Positions 9,639-17,741 of a stretch of 48,186 nucleotides of DNA are shown one piece after another. Every line of letters starts with the position of its first letter. Within the stretch, counting starts at the first letter, position 1. The stretch is from contig NZ_FQUW01000020.1 in assembly GCF_900129285.1 (NCBI RefSeq), positions 1 through 48,186 of the forward strand, in the 5' to 3' direction. Source of the stretch: Desulfofundulus australicus DSM 11792. Lineage in GTDB: Bacteria; Bacillota; Desulfotomaculia; Desulfotomaculales; Desulfovirgulaceae. The notes below the pieces were generated by a model. It was not told the origin of the DNA and ran no database searches. It was given only the letters and a program-made list of their open reading frames with translations. A program made the translations under genes and the position numbers.

Positions 9639-11230
9639 ACCACAATGCCAACACTCCTGGGATAGGTTCCCTTCTCTTGCCTGTACCGTTCCAGCAGGGC
9701 ATCAGCCAGGGAGCAGCCCACCTGCCAGGCCGCACGGCTGGGAACAGCCTGGGGATCGACGGAGTAAAAATTGCGCCCGGTAGGGAGAATGTCAGCCATG
9801 CCACGGGTAGGAGCTCCCGAAGGTCCAGGGGGCACAAACCCCCCGGCTAAAGCGTTGAGGCAGTTGTCCAGTTCCTGCTTTGTTGCGGCCAGAGCCGGTA
9901 CCAGCGTATTGACTGTGTATTCAAGGACCCGGCAAATCTCCTCATTTTGTTTCCCCAGGAGCTCCTGCACTATAAAGGGCGCTTCATCTCCCGTATAACC
10001 GCCATTTACGAAGGCTTCCAGTAGCCGGCGGGCCAGGTGTTCAATTTCATCCAGCATTTCTCCATACGTACGTCCCTGGTCCGGATCAAAATAGCCGGGA
10101 TTTGACAGGAGTTGTTCGTAATTGAACCCTTTTATACTGGCTACCTGCTCCCGCAAGGAAGGGACCGGACCGTTGGGCAGGCGGGTTAGGGCCAGGAGCA
10201 TTTCCACCAGGGTTTCGCCTGCCGGCGGCTGGCCCAAAATGTGCAGGCCGTCCCGGATCAACGTATCTTTTATCTCGTGCAGGTACGAATGCAGGCGCTC
10301 CAAAAAATCCTCCCAGTCTTTTTCTGCTGCCTCCCGGGTTATTTTTAAATCTTGATCCAGATGAGTAAGTGCCACTTTTTCCCAGATCAGGTTGTGCAGG
10401 GAGGGCAGCCTGGAAGCGTCCATCATCTTTGCTTCGTTATATTCTTTCAAGAGAACTTCAATTTCGGCCAGTTCATCATATGACCCGGCCCTGGTCATGA
10501 CCGGCCGATCCCCCAGGCTGTGACAGTGAATGAACTGGCTGCCGACCTCTCCGTACAGCTCTTCCGTTTCCCTCTTGCCGCGCAAGGTATAGACCGTCCG
10601 GTCCTGCGCCAGCACCAGCCGGATCAGGTCGAGGTTGCGCAGGTTCAGCGATCCCACAGGAAAGCCGGCGTCAATCACCCGTGCAGCCCGGCGTATTAAT
10701 TCGACTGCACGCTCAAAGGACGAATCACCAATCTCTTCAAACGACTTTTCCTCAATCAGCGTGGCCCCGATGGCCTTACCAACATGGTAATCCACGTCGT
10801 TTTCGTGAATAACACCGGTCACGACGCCAAAACCATGTTTGCTCAACATGCGGTAAACACGTGCCCCACTGCCGGCACCGCCCAGCACATAGACCGGCGC
10901 TCCGCCGTTGTTTCTAAGCTCCATGCCGCCCAGGCAATCGCTGAAATAAGCGGAATCAATATCGTATAGTTCAGTCACCGTATCCTCGTCCAACACCTCC
11001 TCTGGTGGGCCGCAGGCCAGGATTTTCCCGTCCTTAACGAGCATAGCGATAGCACAACTCTTCAAGGCCAGATCAATTTCATGCAGGGAAAGAATTACAG
11101 CAATCCCTTTTTCCCGGGTTAGCTGCCGGAGAATGGCCATTACTTCCAGCCGGTGCTTTACGTCCAGATGGGTGGTTGGTTCGTCCAATATGATCAGTTC
11201 CGGTTCTTGTGCCAGCGCCCGCGCCAGCAT
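9524..11230 (-). pseudogene. ABC ATPase C-terminus fused in frame to mid-region of cobN
   Basis: The 568-residue frame has two unrelated parts. Residues 1-240 are the second half of a FecE/BtuD-type ATPase: LARALAQEPELIILDEPT with Walker B, the switch histidine in SLHEIDL, then an extra ~150-residue C-terminal region seen in some archaeal and clostridial ATPases. From about residue 241 (near 10510) the sequence becomes CobN (VMTRAGSYDELAEIE through [15 protein letters not shown] to YLMGVRP), entering at about residue 640 of a full CobN. A deletion has removed the ATPase end and the first half of cobN. The frame ends by frameshift at 9524; the rest of cobN is at 8571-9566. Confidence 0.8.
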
Positions 11231-11292
11231 AACCTTCTGCTTTTCGCCGTCACTTAGCTCGGCAAAATACCTGGTGGCAAGATTCTCCCCAT

Positions 11293-11673
11293 TTACCAGG
11301 CACAGAGCCTCTTGAGTTTTGCACCGATCTTTTTCGGCAGGTGCCCCCAGAAGTCCGTGTAGGGGTAACGTCCCATGGCTACCACTTCAAAGGCCGTGAG
11401 CAGCCCCGGAGAAAGGCGTTCCGTGAGAACCACAGCCATGGTCCTTGCCAGATCCCCAGGCCCCAGGGTATAAAGCTGGTTTCCCTTTAGATATACCGAA
11501 CCCCTCAAAGGGGCCAAAAGCCCGGCCAGGCAGCGCAAGATGGTAGACTTCCCGGAACCGTTAGGTCCTAGAAGGCAGATAAACTGACCCTTTAAAGCAT
11601 CCAGATTAATGTCATTTACCACCGTCCTGGTACCATAGCCCACGGCCAGATCGCAGGTCTGTAACACTTTCAT
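11293..11673 (-). pseudogene. FecE/BtuD-type ABC ATPase, N-terminal piece
   Basis: The ATG at 11673 lies 8 bases after GGAGGA. The frame encodes MKVLQTCDLAVGYG, Walker A in LLGPNGSGKST and the Q-loop region (MAVVLTER), then is lost at the CTGCCGAAAAAG codons near 11335. With one more A, or a -1 slip on the A run, reading continues as DRCKTQEALCLVNG into SDGEKQK and the ATPase half encoded from 11230. Importer ATPases of this family keep this order, so it is one gene split by a frameshift. Confidence 0.85.
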
Positions 11674-11748
11674 AGAGCGGTCCTCCTTTTCAACAACAGC
11701 CCGATAACAATAGGTGACCCGGCAGGCCGGGTCCCGGTGGTGCAACAC

Positions 11749-12873
11749 TTACTTTTCCGGCAAACTCATAAAATGCCTGGGTTGGTAACCAGACCAGGAA
11801 ACAGGGTAAAACATAGCAGCCAGGTCCTCAATTTGCTCGTCTGTTTTATCCATTGATTGATAGTACCAGGGCTGAACACACCAGATCCTTTTTTCTTTTA
11901 CCGGCTTGATATCTGCCAGGACCGGTGCTTGTTCTAGAAGTTTGGCAATGGAGGTGATGCCGGTTGACTGGGGGCTGAAAGGTATAATGAAAATATCTGC
12001 ATCCTTGCCTCTGGCATAAAATTCCTCCAGGGTGATATTGGCATTGCCCGTAGCCGAACCGCCAAGGTCCTTGAAGACGTAATCGCCCCCGGCCATTTCA
12101 ATCATCCTGGCCACGTAAGAGTTGCCGGCAGGTACGTATACTTTGCCCTTAAAGATGCTCCCCCAGAGGACCTTGGGCCTTGTCCCGGCAGGTACCTTCC
12201 TGGCCACCTGCTCGACGTTAGCGACCACCTGGCGGAAGTAATCATCTGCCTCCTTTTCTTTGTTGTAAAAGGCGGCCAGGAACTTCACCCATTCCACCCT
12301 GCCCAAAGGATGAGACTCCAGCCACTCGTTATCCACGGCGTAGGGGATGCCCAGTTCGTTTAACTTCTGGGCAAACTCCGTTCCGCCCATGACGTGCGTG
12401 TAGGTAAAAACTACATCCGGGGAAAGGGCCTTGATTTTTTCATAGTCCGGGGCACTGTTCTTGCCCAGGAAAGCAACCCGCCCCTTTTCCATTCCTTTCG
12501 TTACTTCGTCAATGTACCAGTCTTTTTTCTCCGTGGTTACCCCGCCAATGGTACCCAGCACCCCGAGCGGCCTGAGGAGGGCGGCCTGGGTGGTCGAGCC
12601 AACAACTACCTTTTGTACAGGAGTATAGAAAACCGGAAGGTTCCCGTAACCCGCGGGCGGCTTTTTGCCCCGGGGTACCAATAGCAACTCTCTCCCGTCG
12701 CCGTCAGTTACCTTTTTGCAGCCGGCAGGTAGATTTTCGATGCTAAAGCCAGTGGCATACTGCAGACTAACCTTTTCCCCCGGCCTGACCTTCTCTACGG
12801 TACAACCGGCGAGGAGGATTATTAAACAAATTAGGGACAAGATAGACAAAATTCTCCCATATTTAGGATACAT
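11749..12873 (-). CDS. ABC transporter substrate-binding lipoprotein (FecB/BtuF-like)
   Basis: A 374-residue lipoprotein: a signal sequence with lipobox LLAGC near residue 23, then a TroA-fold binding protein (VVVGSTTQAALLRPLG, LSPDVVFTYT, NELGIPYAVDNEW). The start at 12873 follows GGGGAG; the longer frame upstream overlaps a nitrilase remnant. It would deliver a metal chelate, heme or corrinoid to a BtuC-type permease, but no permease gene remains between it and the broken ATPase downstream, so it may be orphaned. It is the first intact gene after riboswitch 2, so B12 repression is likely. Confidence 0.85.
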   Translation of the reverse strand: MYPKYGRILSILSLICLIILLAGCTVEKVRPGEKVSLQYATGFSIENLPAGCKKVTDGDGRELLLVPRGKKPPAGYGNLPVFYTPVQKVVVGSTTQAALLRPLGVLGTIGGVTTEKKDWYIDEVTKGMEKGRVAFLGKNSAPDYEKIKALSPDVVFTYTHVMGGTEFAQKLNELGIPYAVDNEWLESHPLGRVEWVKFLAAFYNKEKEADDYFRQVVANVEQVARKVPAGTRPKVLWGSIFKGKVYVPAGNSYVARMIEMAGGDYVFKDLGGSATGNANITLEEFYARGKDADIFIIPFSPQSTGITSIAKLLEQAPVLADIKPVKEKRIWCVQPWYYQSMDKTDEQIEDLAAMFYPVSWSGYQPRHFMSLPEK

Positions 12874-12889
12874 GGCCAAATCAACTCCC

Positions 12890-12964
12890 CTAAAAGTTTC
12901 TGAGCAAAAGGCTATAATCCACCTGCTCCAGGAACCTCTTCTGCCTGGTGGCACCAGGATTTAA
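12890..12964 (-). pseudogene. Nitrilase 3' remnant (24 codons)
   Basis: Encodes LNPGATRQKRFLEQVDYS and a few more residues to a stop, matching the C-terminus of the intact nitrilase ([18 protein letters not shown]). It lies directly downstream of the riboswitch 2 terminator. Unit 2 therefore once began with the same nitrilase gene, and nearly all of it has been deleted. Confidence 0.8.
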
Positions 12965-12973
12965 AACTATATA

Positions 12974-13004
12974 AAATTGAAAACCCCGCTGCCGAAAAGC
13001 GGGG
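12974..13004 (-). terminator. Intrinsic terminator of riboswitch 2
   Basis: A CCCCGCT/AGCGGGG stem with loop TTTCGGC is followed by TTTTCAATTTT on the minus strand. GGCAG on its 3' side can pair with CTGCC just upstream of the conserved segment 13031-13044, giving an alternative antiterminator. Confidence 0.85.
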
Positions 13005-13059
13005 TAAGGCAAAGTACTGGCTTACCACCTCCCTATCCGCGTAGGCAGCATGGTAGATA

Positions 13060-13320
13060 AAACGGGGCAGGTCTCCTGGCTCGGGTTCATCGGAACTCCA
13101 CGTCTTCCCAGCCCAACACTCAGCCATACTTATTTCCGTTCATCGCTACTTTATTTTTATCATCAGCTAACCTCTGTCAGAGCAGAATCAATTAACTGAG
13201 TGCTGGGCCAGTGACATAATGTGGGGCCCTTCCCCTCACAGTGGCGGGACCGCGCCGGATTTGCACCGGCTTCCCTTTTCAGCCTGCCCCCCACCAGGGA
13301 AGCAGGACACCCCGTTTCGC
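13060..13320 (-). promoter_or_regulatory. Cobalamin riboswitch 2
   Basis: Same conserved blocks and order as the copy at 3.9-4.15 kb, including the P1 arms AACGGGG/CCCCGTT and a long peripheral arm (CCAACACTCA...TGAGTGCTGG, ~74-nt loop). The aptamer cores are nearly identical and the loops have diverged, which points to an old duplication. Confidence 0.95.
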
Positions 13321-13404
13321 ACTATTTAGTTGAAAAAAACCACGAAGACTCCGGCGTCAGAGTTCAAGCCCTTCGCGTAACATGAGAACGGGACTAAAAA
13401 AAGA

Positions 13405-13629
13405 GCGGGGCATGTGGGGGTGACCAGGCCCCACATGCCAGGACGAAAGGAGGTACAGCATGCAGGGTTGACCAGACCCCTGCATACCCGTTGAGAAGGA
13501 GTCGGACCCGTTTACCGGGGATCCCGTCCGGCAAACAGGTATAGGGTTAAAAGCTAATGCCAAGGTTTAGCTTAGACCCTCGAAAGTTGGAAAGACGCTG
13601 CCTATCCTTACGGTTGGCCTCGCACCGGG
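13405..13629. repeat. Multi-hairpin repeat, copy A
   Basis: Shares its order of hairpins with 35951-36171. On the plus strand: a GGCATGTGGGG/CCCCACATGCC hairpin, spacer GGACGAAAGGAGG, a GCATGCAGGG/CCCCTGCATG hairpin, a spacer, a hairpin closing GGATCCCGT between near-complementary ACCCGTTTACCGG and CCGGCAAACAGGT arms, then AAGCTAA...TTTAGCTT. The stems are preserved by paired changes between the copies, which argues for an RNA or DNA structure rather than protein. The translations of the minus strand (around TGSPVN) are therefore probably spurious. The direction of transcription is unknown. Confidence 0.7.
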
Positions 13630-13693
13630 GAAAAACAAGAAAACCATGAAAGCCTGCCTCCTTCCTCTGGAGGGAAACAGCACCTTCATGGTT
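13630..13693 (-). terminator. Terminator-like hairpin, copy 2 of 4
   Basis: AACCATGAA/TTCATGGTT outer stem, inner CCCTCC/GGAGG stem, then TTTTCTTGTTTTT on the minus strand. It abuts the multi-hairpin repeat exactly as copy 3 does at 36172. Confidence 0.6.
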
Positions 13694-13745
13694 GCCTCTA
13701 CGCTTTTTCCTGCTTTATGTCAAAGCGAACATTATCAATTAAATT

Positions 13746-14071
13746 TTAATTCGAGATGTCCACCACAACAATTTTATCTGCCGCTTCCAGTGTACAGACC
13801 ACTGTAGACCCGCTTGTCGTACTCACCCTCCCTGCCCAGAGTTTCATCGGCATACCGGGTGTAAAAAAGCCAGTGCCCGGGATTGCCCAGGAAAAATTTC
13901 ACCCGTCCCGCGTCATCGGTTGTTGCACTCAGCCCCCAGTCCTCTTCTTCCCGCAGGCTCCAGGTGGCTTTTAATTCCGCTCCCGGCAAAGGCCGTCCCG
14001 GTAAAGAACTTCCAGGATCACCTTGTCGCCCACCCGGTAGGCACCGGGGGCCATGACCAGGCCGGCTTTAG
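13746..14071 (-). pseudogene. DUF4198-like secreted protein, C-terminal remnant
   Basis: Three frames together give AGLVMAPGAYRVGDKVILE, then PLPGAELKATWSL...DDAGRVKFFLGNPGHW and LGREGEYDKRVYS, then CTLEAADKIVVVDIS and a stop. This resembles the C-terminal half of DUF4198 proteins, which are often encoded beside nickel or cobalt transporters. Frameshifts near 13990 and 13815 separate the pieces and there is no start codon or signal peptide. It lies right after the second fmdE gene. Confidence 0.6.
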
Positions 14072-14075
14072 CTCT

Positions 14076-14654
14076 TTATACCAGACAATCCTTACAGACC
14101 GGACGTCCATTCTGAAAAAAGGCATGATCTTTCATCATTTCTTCGCCGCAGCGGCTGCAGGTAATCATCTGCAAACAGAGTTCAGGAAGAGATTTTTCCA
14201 AATTTACAACCTGCATTTCAAAAATTTCTTCAACCGGCCCTTCCAGAATGTATTTCATCAGGGGCTCCTGGCGACGGTAAAACTCCTCCCGCTCCCCTTC
14301 TGTGGCTACTCCGTTGGCCACCTTTTCCATGAGGGCTACAAAATCATCCCCTTCTTTGCTCAGCACACCTGCCCTTAAGCTTACCCGCAAAGCCTGCCGC
14401 TCTCCCATGCAGGCAAAAGTAAAGACATACTTGCCGTTATCCTTATAGATAAAATTTCTCTTGCCAAATGTACAACCCGAGACCACCTGCACCGCGTCGG
14501 CGGCACAGGTACGGTTTTCCACCACGGTTACCAGATTATACCCGGGAAGATGAGCGTTTAGCTTTTCCAAAGCAACCTTTGTTGCCCGGTACCCAATGGC
14601 CAACAAACAACAGGAGTGCCCGTGAAAGGATACCACTTTTTCCCAATCAGTCAT
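14076..14654 (-). CDS. FmdE family protein with C-terminal zinc ribbon (copy 2)
   Basis: 192 residues, the same length and layout as the copy at 7503-8081 and closely similar throughout: FHGHSCCLLAIGYRA, NRTCAADA, SGCTFGKRN, then the CSRCGEE...CKDC zinc ribbon. It starts at an ATG behind GGAGGTAG and is divergent from marR, sharing a short AT-rich promoter region. The function is unknown, as for its paralogue. Unlike that copy, it is not downstream of a riboswitch, so it may be expressed under different conditions. Confidence 0.9.
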   Translation of the reverse strand: MTDWEKVVSFHGHSCCLLAIGYRATKVALEKLNAHLPGYNLVTVVENRTCAADAVQVVSGCTFGKRNFIYKDNGKYVFTFACMGERQALRVSLRAGVLSKEGDDFVALMEKVANGVATEGEREEFYRRQEPLMKYILEGPVEEIFEMQVVNLEKSLPELCLQMITCSRCGEEMMKDHAFFQNGRPVCKDCLV

Positions 14655-14691
14655 TAGAAACTACCTCCTTATTAACTAAAAATGTTAAATA

Positions 14692-14724
14692 TATATTGAT
14701 CATCAAATATTTTAGTAATATAAT
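14692..14724 (+). promoter_or_regulatory. marR promoter with palindromic operator
   Basis: TTGATC (14696-14701), 17 bases, then TATAAT (14719-14724). The -35 overlaps the palindrome TTGATCATCAA inside a wider AT-rich inverted repeat, the usual kind of MarR site. It lies between divergent fmdE copy 2 and marR, so autoregulation is likely. Confidence 0.65.
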
Positions 14725-14748
14725 CTTTTAATAGAAAGAGGTGATTTA

Positions 14749-15219
14749 ATGAACAACAATAATGAACAATTGTTTACTGAAAAAATTGCCGATGCCCTGT
14801 GGCAAATCTGGCGTTACTGGCGTTTAACGTCTCACCCGGTAAAACAGGGCAAAATAACACCCGAGCAGTACTGGGTTTTGCACATCCTTCACCGATTCGG
14901 GCCACAGCGGATCAAAGATATAGCCGTACGTGTAGGTACTGGCTCAAGCGCGGTGACCATTGCTATCAAGAGACTTGAACGGGATGGCCTGGTCTGCAGA
15001 AGACGGGGAACGGAAGACGAGCGAGTAGTAACCGTACATCTTACCGAACACGGACAGGCAGTCTTTCACGCCTGGCGCCAGGAAAGGCACAGGGTTTTAT
15101 CAGCTCTTTTTGAACCGCTAGACGGAGAGGAAAAACGCCTGCTTTATGGCCTACTGGAGAAAGTGCTGGCGCACATACAAAAAGGAGCGATATCCGGTGG
15201 AAGTAATTGTCGAGGTTGA
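14749..15219 (+). CDS. MarR family transcriptional regulator
   Basis: A 156-residue winged-helix protein. It has the typical MarR order: an N-terminal dimerisation helix, ITPEQYWVLHILHRFGP, recognition helix GTGSSAVTIAIKRLERDGLV, and a wing with RRRGTEDERVVTVHLTEHG. It is preceded by AGAGGTG and a good promoter. Its 3' end overlaps the following ABC ATPase gene by 23 bases, so it probably controls that exporter. MarR proteins of this context usually respond to lipophilic toxic compounds; the ligand is unknown. Confidence 0.9.
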   Translation: MNNNNEQLFTEKIADALWQIWRYWRLTSHPVKQGKITPEQYWVLHILHRFGPQRIKDIAVRVGTGSSAVTIAIKRLERDGLVCRRRGTEDERVVTVHLTEHGQAVFHAWRQERHRVLSALFEPLDGEEKRLLYGLLEKVLAHIQKGAISGGSNCRG

Positions 15220-15997
15220 GCAGCTGAAAAAATCCTTCGGCAAACACACCGCGGTAAAAGGTGTTTCTTTTAACATCGCTGCCGGGGAAGTTTTTGGGCT
15301 GCTGGGACCAAACGGAGCGGGTAAGACAACCATTGTCCGCATGTTGACCACCCTGCTGCCACCCGATAGCGGCCGGGCAACGGTCTGCGGTTACGACGTG
15401 CGCCGGCAGGCGGCCCGGGTACGACAGTGTATTGGTTATGTGCCCCAGGCCCTGTCGGTGGATGGGGCACTCACCGGTTATGAAAACATGATGATTTTTG
15501 CCAAACTGCTCGGCTTAAAAGGAAAAGAAAGAAATAAACGCATTAATGACCTGTTGCAATTCATGCAACTGGAAGATGCCGCCAGTCGGCAGGTATGTAC
15601 CTACTCCGGCGGGATGGTACGGCGGCTGGAAATAGCTCAGGCTGTACTCCACTACCCGCGGGTGCTATTCCTGGACGAACCCACGGTGGGGCTGGACCCG
15701 GTGGCCCGCAAAGGAGTCTGGGAAATACTTGCGGAACTGCGTCAAATTTACCGGATGGCCATCCTGCTTACAACTCATTATATGGAGGAGGCCGATACAG
15801 TCTGCAACCGAATTGGCATACTCAATCATGGCGAAATGGTGGTAAAAGGCACCCCGGCGGAATTAAAGGCAATGACGGGTAACCCCGGTGCTTCCATGGA
15901 TGATGTATTTACTTATTTTACCGGTAACTATCTGGATGCGGGAGGGGATTTTCGTGGAATCAGACAGGTTCGCCACATCAGCCGTCGCCTTGGTTAA
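15197..15997 (+). CDS. ABC exporter ATPase (DrrA-like)
   Basis: 266 residues from a GTG start at 15197, chosen because AAAGGAG lies 9 bases upstream (the longer frame has no site). Walker A LLGPNGAGKTT, signature YSGGMVRRLEIAQ (a variant LSGGQ), Walker B VLFLDEPTVGLDP, switch histidine in TTHYMEEAD. The C-terminal ASMDDVFTYFTG motif is typical of the daunorubicin-resistance DrrA group. It pairs with the overlapping permease gene downstream and is probably regulated by MarR upstream. Confidence 0.9.
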   Translation: MEVIVEVEQLKKSFGKHTAVKGVSFNIAAGEVFGLLGPNGAGKTTIVRMLTTLLPPDSGRATVCGYDVRRQAARVRQCIGYVPQALSVDGALTGYENMMIFAKLLGLKGKERNKRINDLLQFMQLEDAASRQVCTYSGGMVRRLEIAQAVLHYPRVLFLDEPTVGLDPVARKGVWEILAELRQIYRMAILLTTHYMEEADTVCNRIGILNHGEMVVKGTPAELKAMTGNPGASMDDVFTYFTGNYLDAGGDFRGIRQVRHISRRLG

Positions 15998-16784
15998 ACC
16001 GGCAATAAAAACAGCTGGCATAAAAATATTGATAATAGATATCCTGACCATTGTAGAAATGGAACTGCGCAAGCTGCGCCATGAACCGACCGTTTTATTC
16101 ACCCGGGCTGTGCAGCCTGTCCTCTGGCTGCTGATTTTCGGCCAGGCTTTCAGCAGAGTACGTGCCTTTGATACAGGCGGGGTAACTTACCAGACATACA
16201 TGACCCCGGGCATCCTCTCGCAATCGGTAATGTTTACAGCCATCTTCTTTGGCCTATCGACCATCTGGGAAAGGGATATGGGTATACTGCAAAAGTTTCT
16301 GGCCATGCCCATACCCCGGGTGGCGCTGGTACTGGGCAAGGCTCTAGCAGCTGGAGTACGTGCCTTATGCCAGGTAACCATTATTTTTCTGCTTGCGGCC
16401 ATAACCGGCATACCCCTGCACTGGCACCCGGCCCTCCTGTTAGCAGCAGCCGGTGTGGTCATACTGGGAGCCGTATTTTTTGCCACCCTGTCCATGATTA
16501 TCGCCGCCATTGTTAAAACCCGTGAACGTTTCATGGGTATCGGCCAGTTAATCACCATGCCCTTGTTTTTTGCTTCCAACGCGCTGTATCCCATCTCCAT
16601 CATGCCCGACTGGCTGCGCGTGGTGGCATCGGTCAACCCGCTAAGCTATATGGTGGACTTCCTGCGTGGCGCCCTTGTTTCCGGCCAATTGACCAGCTGG
16701 CAGGCGGACGTAGGAATTTTGCTGGTAGCCTGCATTCTGGCTACAGCAGTGGGCACATACCTTTATCCCAGGGTAGTCACTTAA
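15954..16784 (+). CDS. ABC-2 type permease (DrrB-like)
   Basis: 276 residues from GTG at 15954 behind GGGAGGGG, overlapping the ATPase gene by 44 bases. It begins with a cytoplasmic stretch (VEMELRKLRHEPTVL) and has about six membrane segments, with QTYMTPGILSQSVMF and the C-terminal NPLSYMVDFLRG motif of ABC-2 exporters. With the ATPase it should form a drug or lipid exporter. It ends two bases from the end of the convergent permease gene on the other strand. Confidence 0.9.
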   Translation: MESDRFATSAVALVKPAIKTAGIKILIIDILTIVEMELRKLRHEPTVLFTRAVQPVLWLLIFGQAFSRVRAFDTGGVTYQTYMTPGILSQSVMFTAIFFGLSTIWERDMGILQKFLAMPIPRVALVLGKALAAGVRALCQVTIIFLLAAITGIPLHWHPALLLAAAGVVILGAVFFATLSMIIAAIVKTRERFMGIGQLITMPLFFASNALYPISIMPDWLRVVASVNPLSYMVDFLRGALVSGQLTSWQADVGILLVACILATAVGTYLYPRVVT

Positions 16785-16786
16785 TC

Positions 16787-17578
16787 TTAGCCATCCAGCA
16801 TTTTCAACCTGAGCCAGCCCAGGGTAAATAAAACAACACACCATCCTCCCAGCACCGCCGCCAGCCGCCAGTTGAATCCGTTCCCGGTCAGGGTGGTACG
16901 CAACAGTTCTGCCGCCGGGGTAAGGGGGAAAAACCATACCACGTGCTGCAAGAATCCGGGCAGGCGTTCCACGGGGATCAGGGTACCGCTTAAAAAGGTG
17001 ACGGGGACCAGGATAAATTCGCTGACCAGGGCCTGGTCGTCAAATGAGCGCAGGCACAGGCCGATGAGCACGCCAAAAGTCCCGAAGCAAAGGGAGGCCA
17101 GCAGCATCGCCCCGAAAAAAGGCCAGTTTAGCTTTAAACCAGGGACAAGCAGGAACACCATTGTCAGAACAATCAGACCGGCTAAAAGGCCACGCATGGC
17201 GCCGGCCAGGGTGTAGCCCAGGCAAATGGAAAAATTGCTCACCGGGGCCAAACGGTAGGCTTCAAAACTCTGGAAGTGAAGGCGCGTATAGAACATGCGC
17301 ACCGTTACCGATGTCACCCCGTTATTGAACAAAGCCAGGGCCACCACGCCCGGCACTAAAAAGTCCAAATAGCTCATCCCTCCGGGCATGATCATCTGCA
17401 ACCGCCGCCCCACCCCGAATCCAAAGGAGAGCAAAAAGAGCATGGGGGAAAGCATGTAGGTGGCCAGGTAGAGCCAGAACTTGCTCTGCCAGTAGATCAT
17501 TTCCTCCCAGATAATTGGGTACCATGGGGGTAAAAAGCAGCGAACCTTTACCCCGCCCGTGGTTGCCGGAACACGCAA
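16787..17578 (-). CDS. ABC-2 type permease
   Basis: 263 residues from a TTG start (GAGGATG about 9 bases upstream). About six membrane segments: YLATYMLSPMLFLLSFGFG, the MSYLDFLVPGVVALALF motif, LIPVERLPGFLQ and FFPLTPAAELLRTTL near the end are typical of ABC-2 exporters. It follows the frameshifted permease (17742-18579) and the ATPase (18551-19402), so this operon had two different membrane subunits, forming a heterodimer like NodJ/DrrB-type pairs. The substrate is unknown. Confidence 0.85.
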   Translation of the reverse strand: MRVPATTGGVKVRCFLPPWYPIIWEEMIYWQSKFWLYLATYMLSPMLFLLSFGFGVGRRLQMIMPGGMSYLDFLVPGVVALALFNNGVTSVTVRMFYTRLHFQSFEAYRLAPVSNFSICLGYTLAGAMRGLLAGLIVLTMVFLLVPGLKLNWPFFGAMLLASLCFGTFGVLIGLCLRSFDDQALVSEFILVPVTFLSGTLIPVERLPGFLQHVVWFFPLTPAAELLRTTLTGNGFNWRLAAVLGGWCVVLFTLGWLRLKMLDG

Positions 17579-17741
17579 ACAACATCACATCCTCTACAGA
17601 AACCGGCGCTTGAATATCCCCGGGTTCTGGTTACCCCAGCTTAAGCCTACCCCGGCTCACGCTCGACCACGTGCCTTAGGGACCCGCCAGGGCAGCTTCA
17701 ATGAGCGGCATTCGAGCAGGCCGTAAAAGCCGCTGCCCTAT

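Noticed and set aside
12912-13127. 71-residue minus-strand ORF across riboswitch 2
   Set aside because: It runs through the riboswitch 3' end and terminator; the real coding trace there is the 24-codon nitrilase remnant in another frame.
13357-13563. Protein with FNPIPVCRTGSPVN and a related one at 35939-36475
   Set aside because: Both lie in the multi-hairpin repeat on the minus strand, have no ribosome site or protein-like composition, and differ mainly in ways that keep the stems. I treat them as spurious translations of a structured element.
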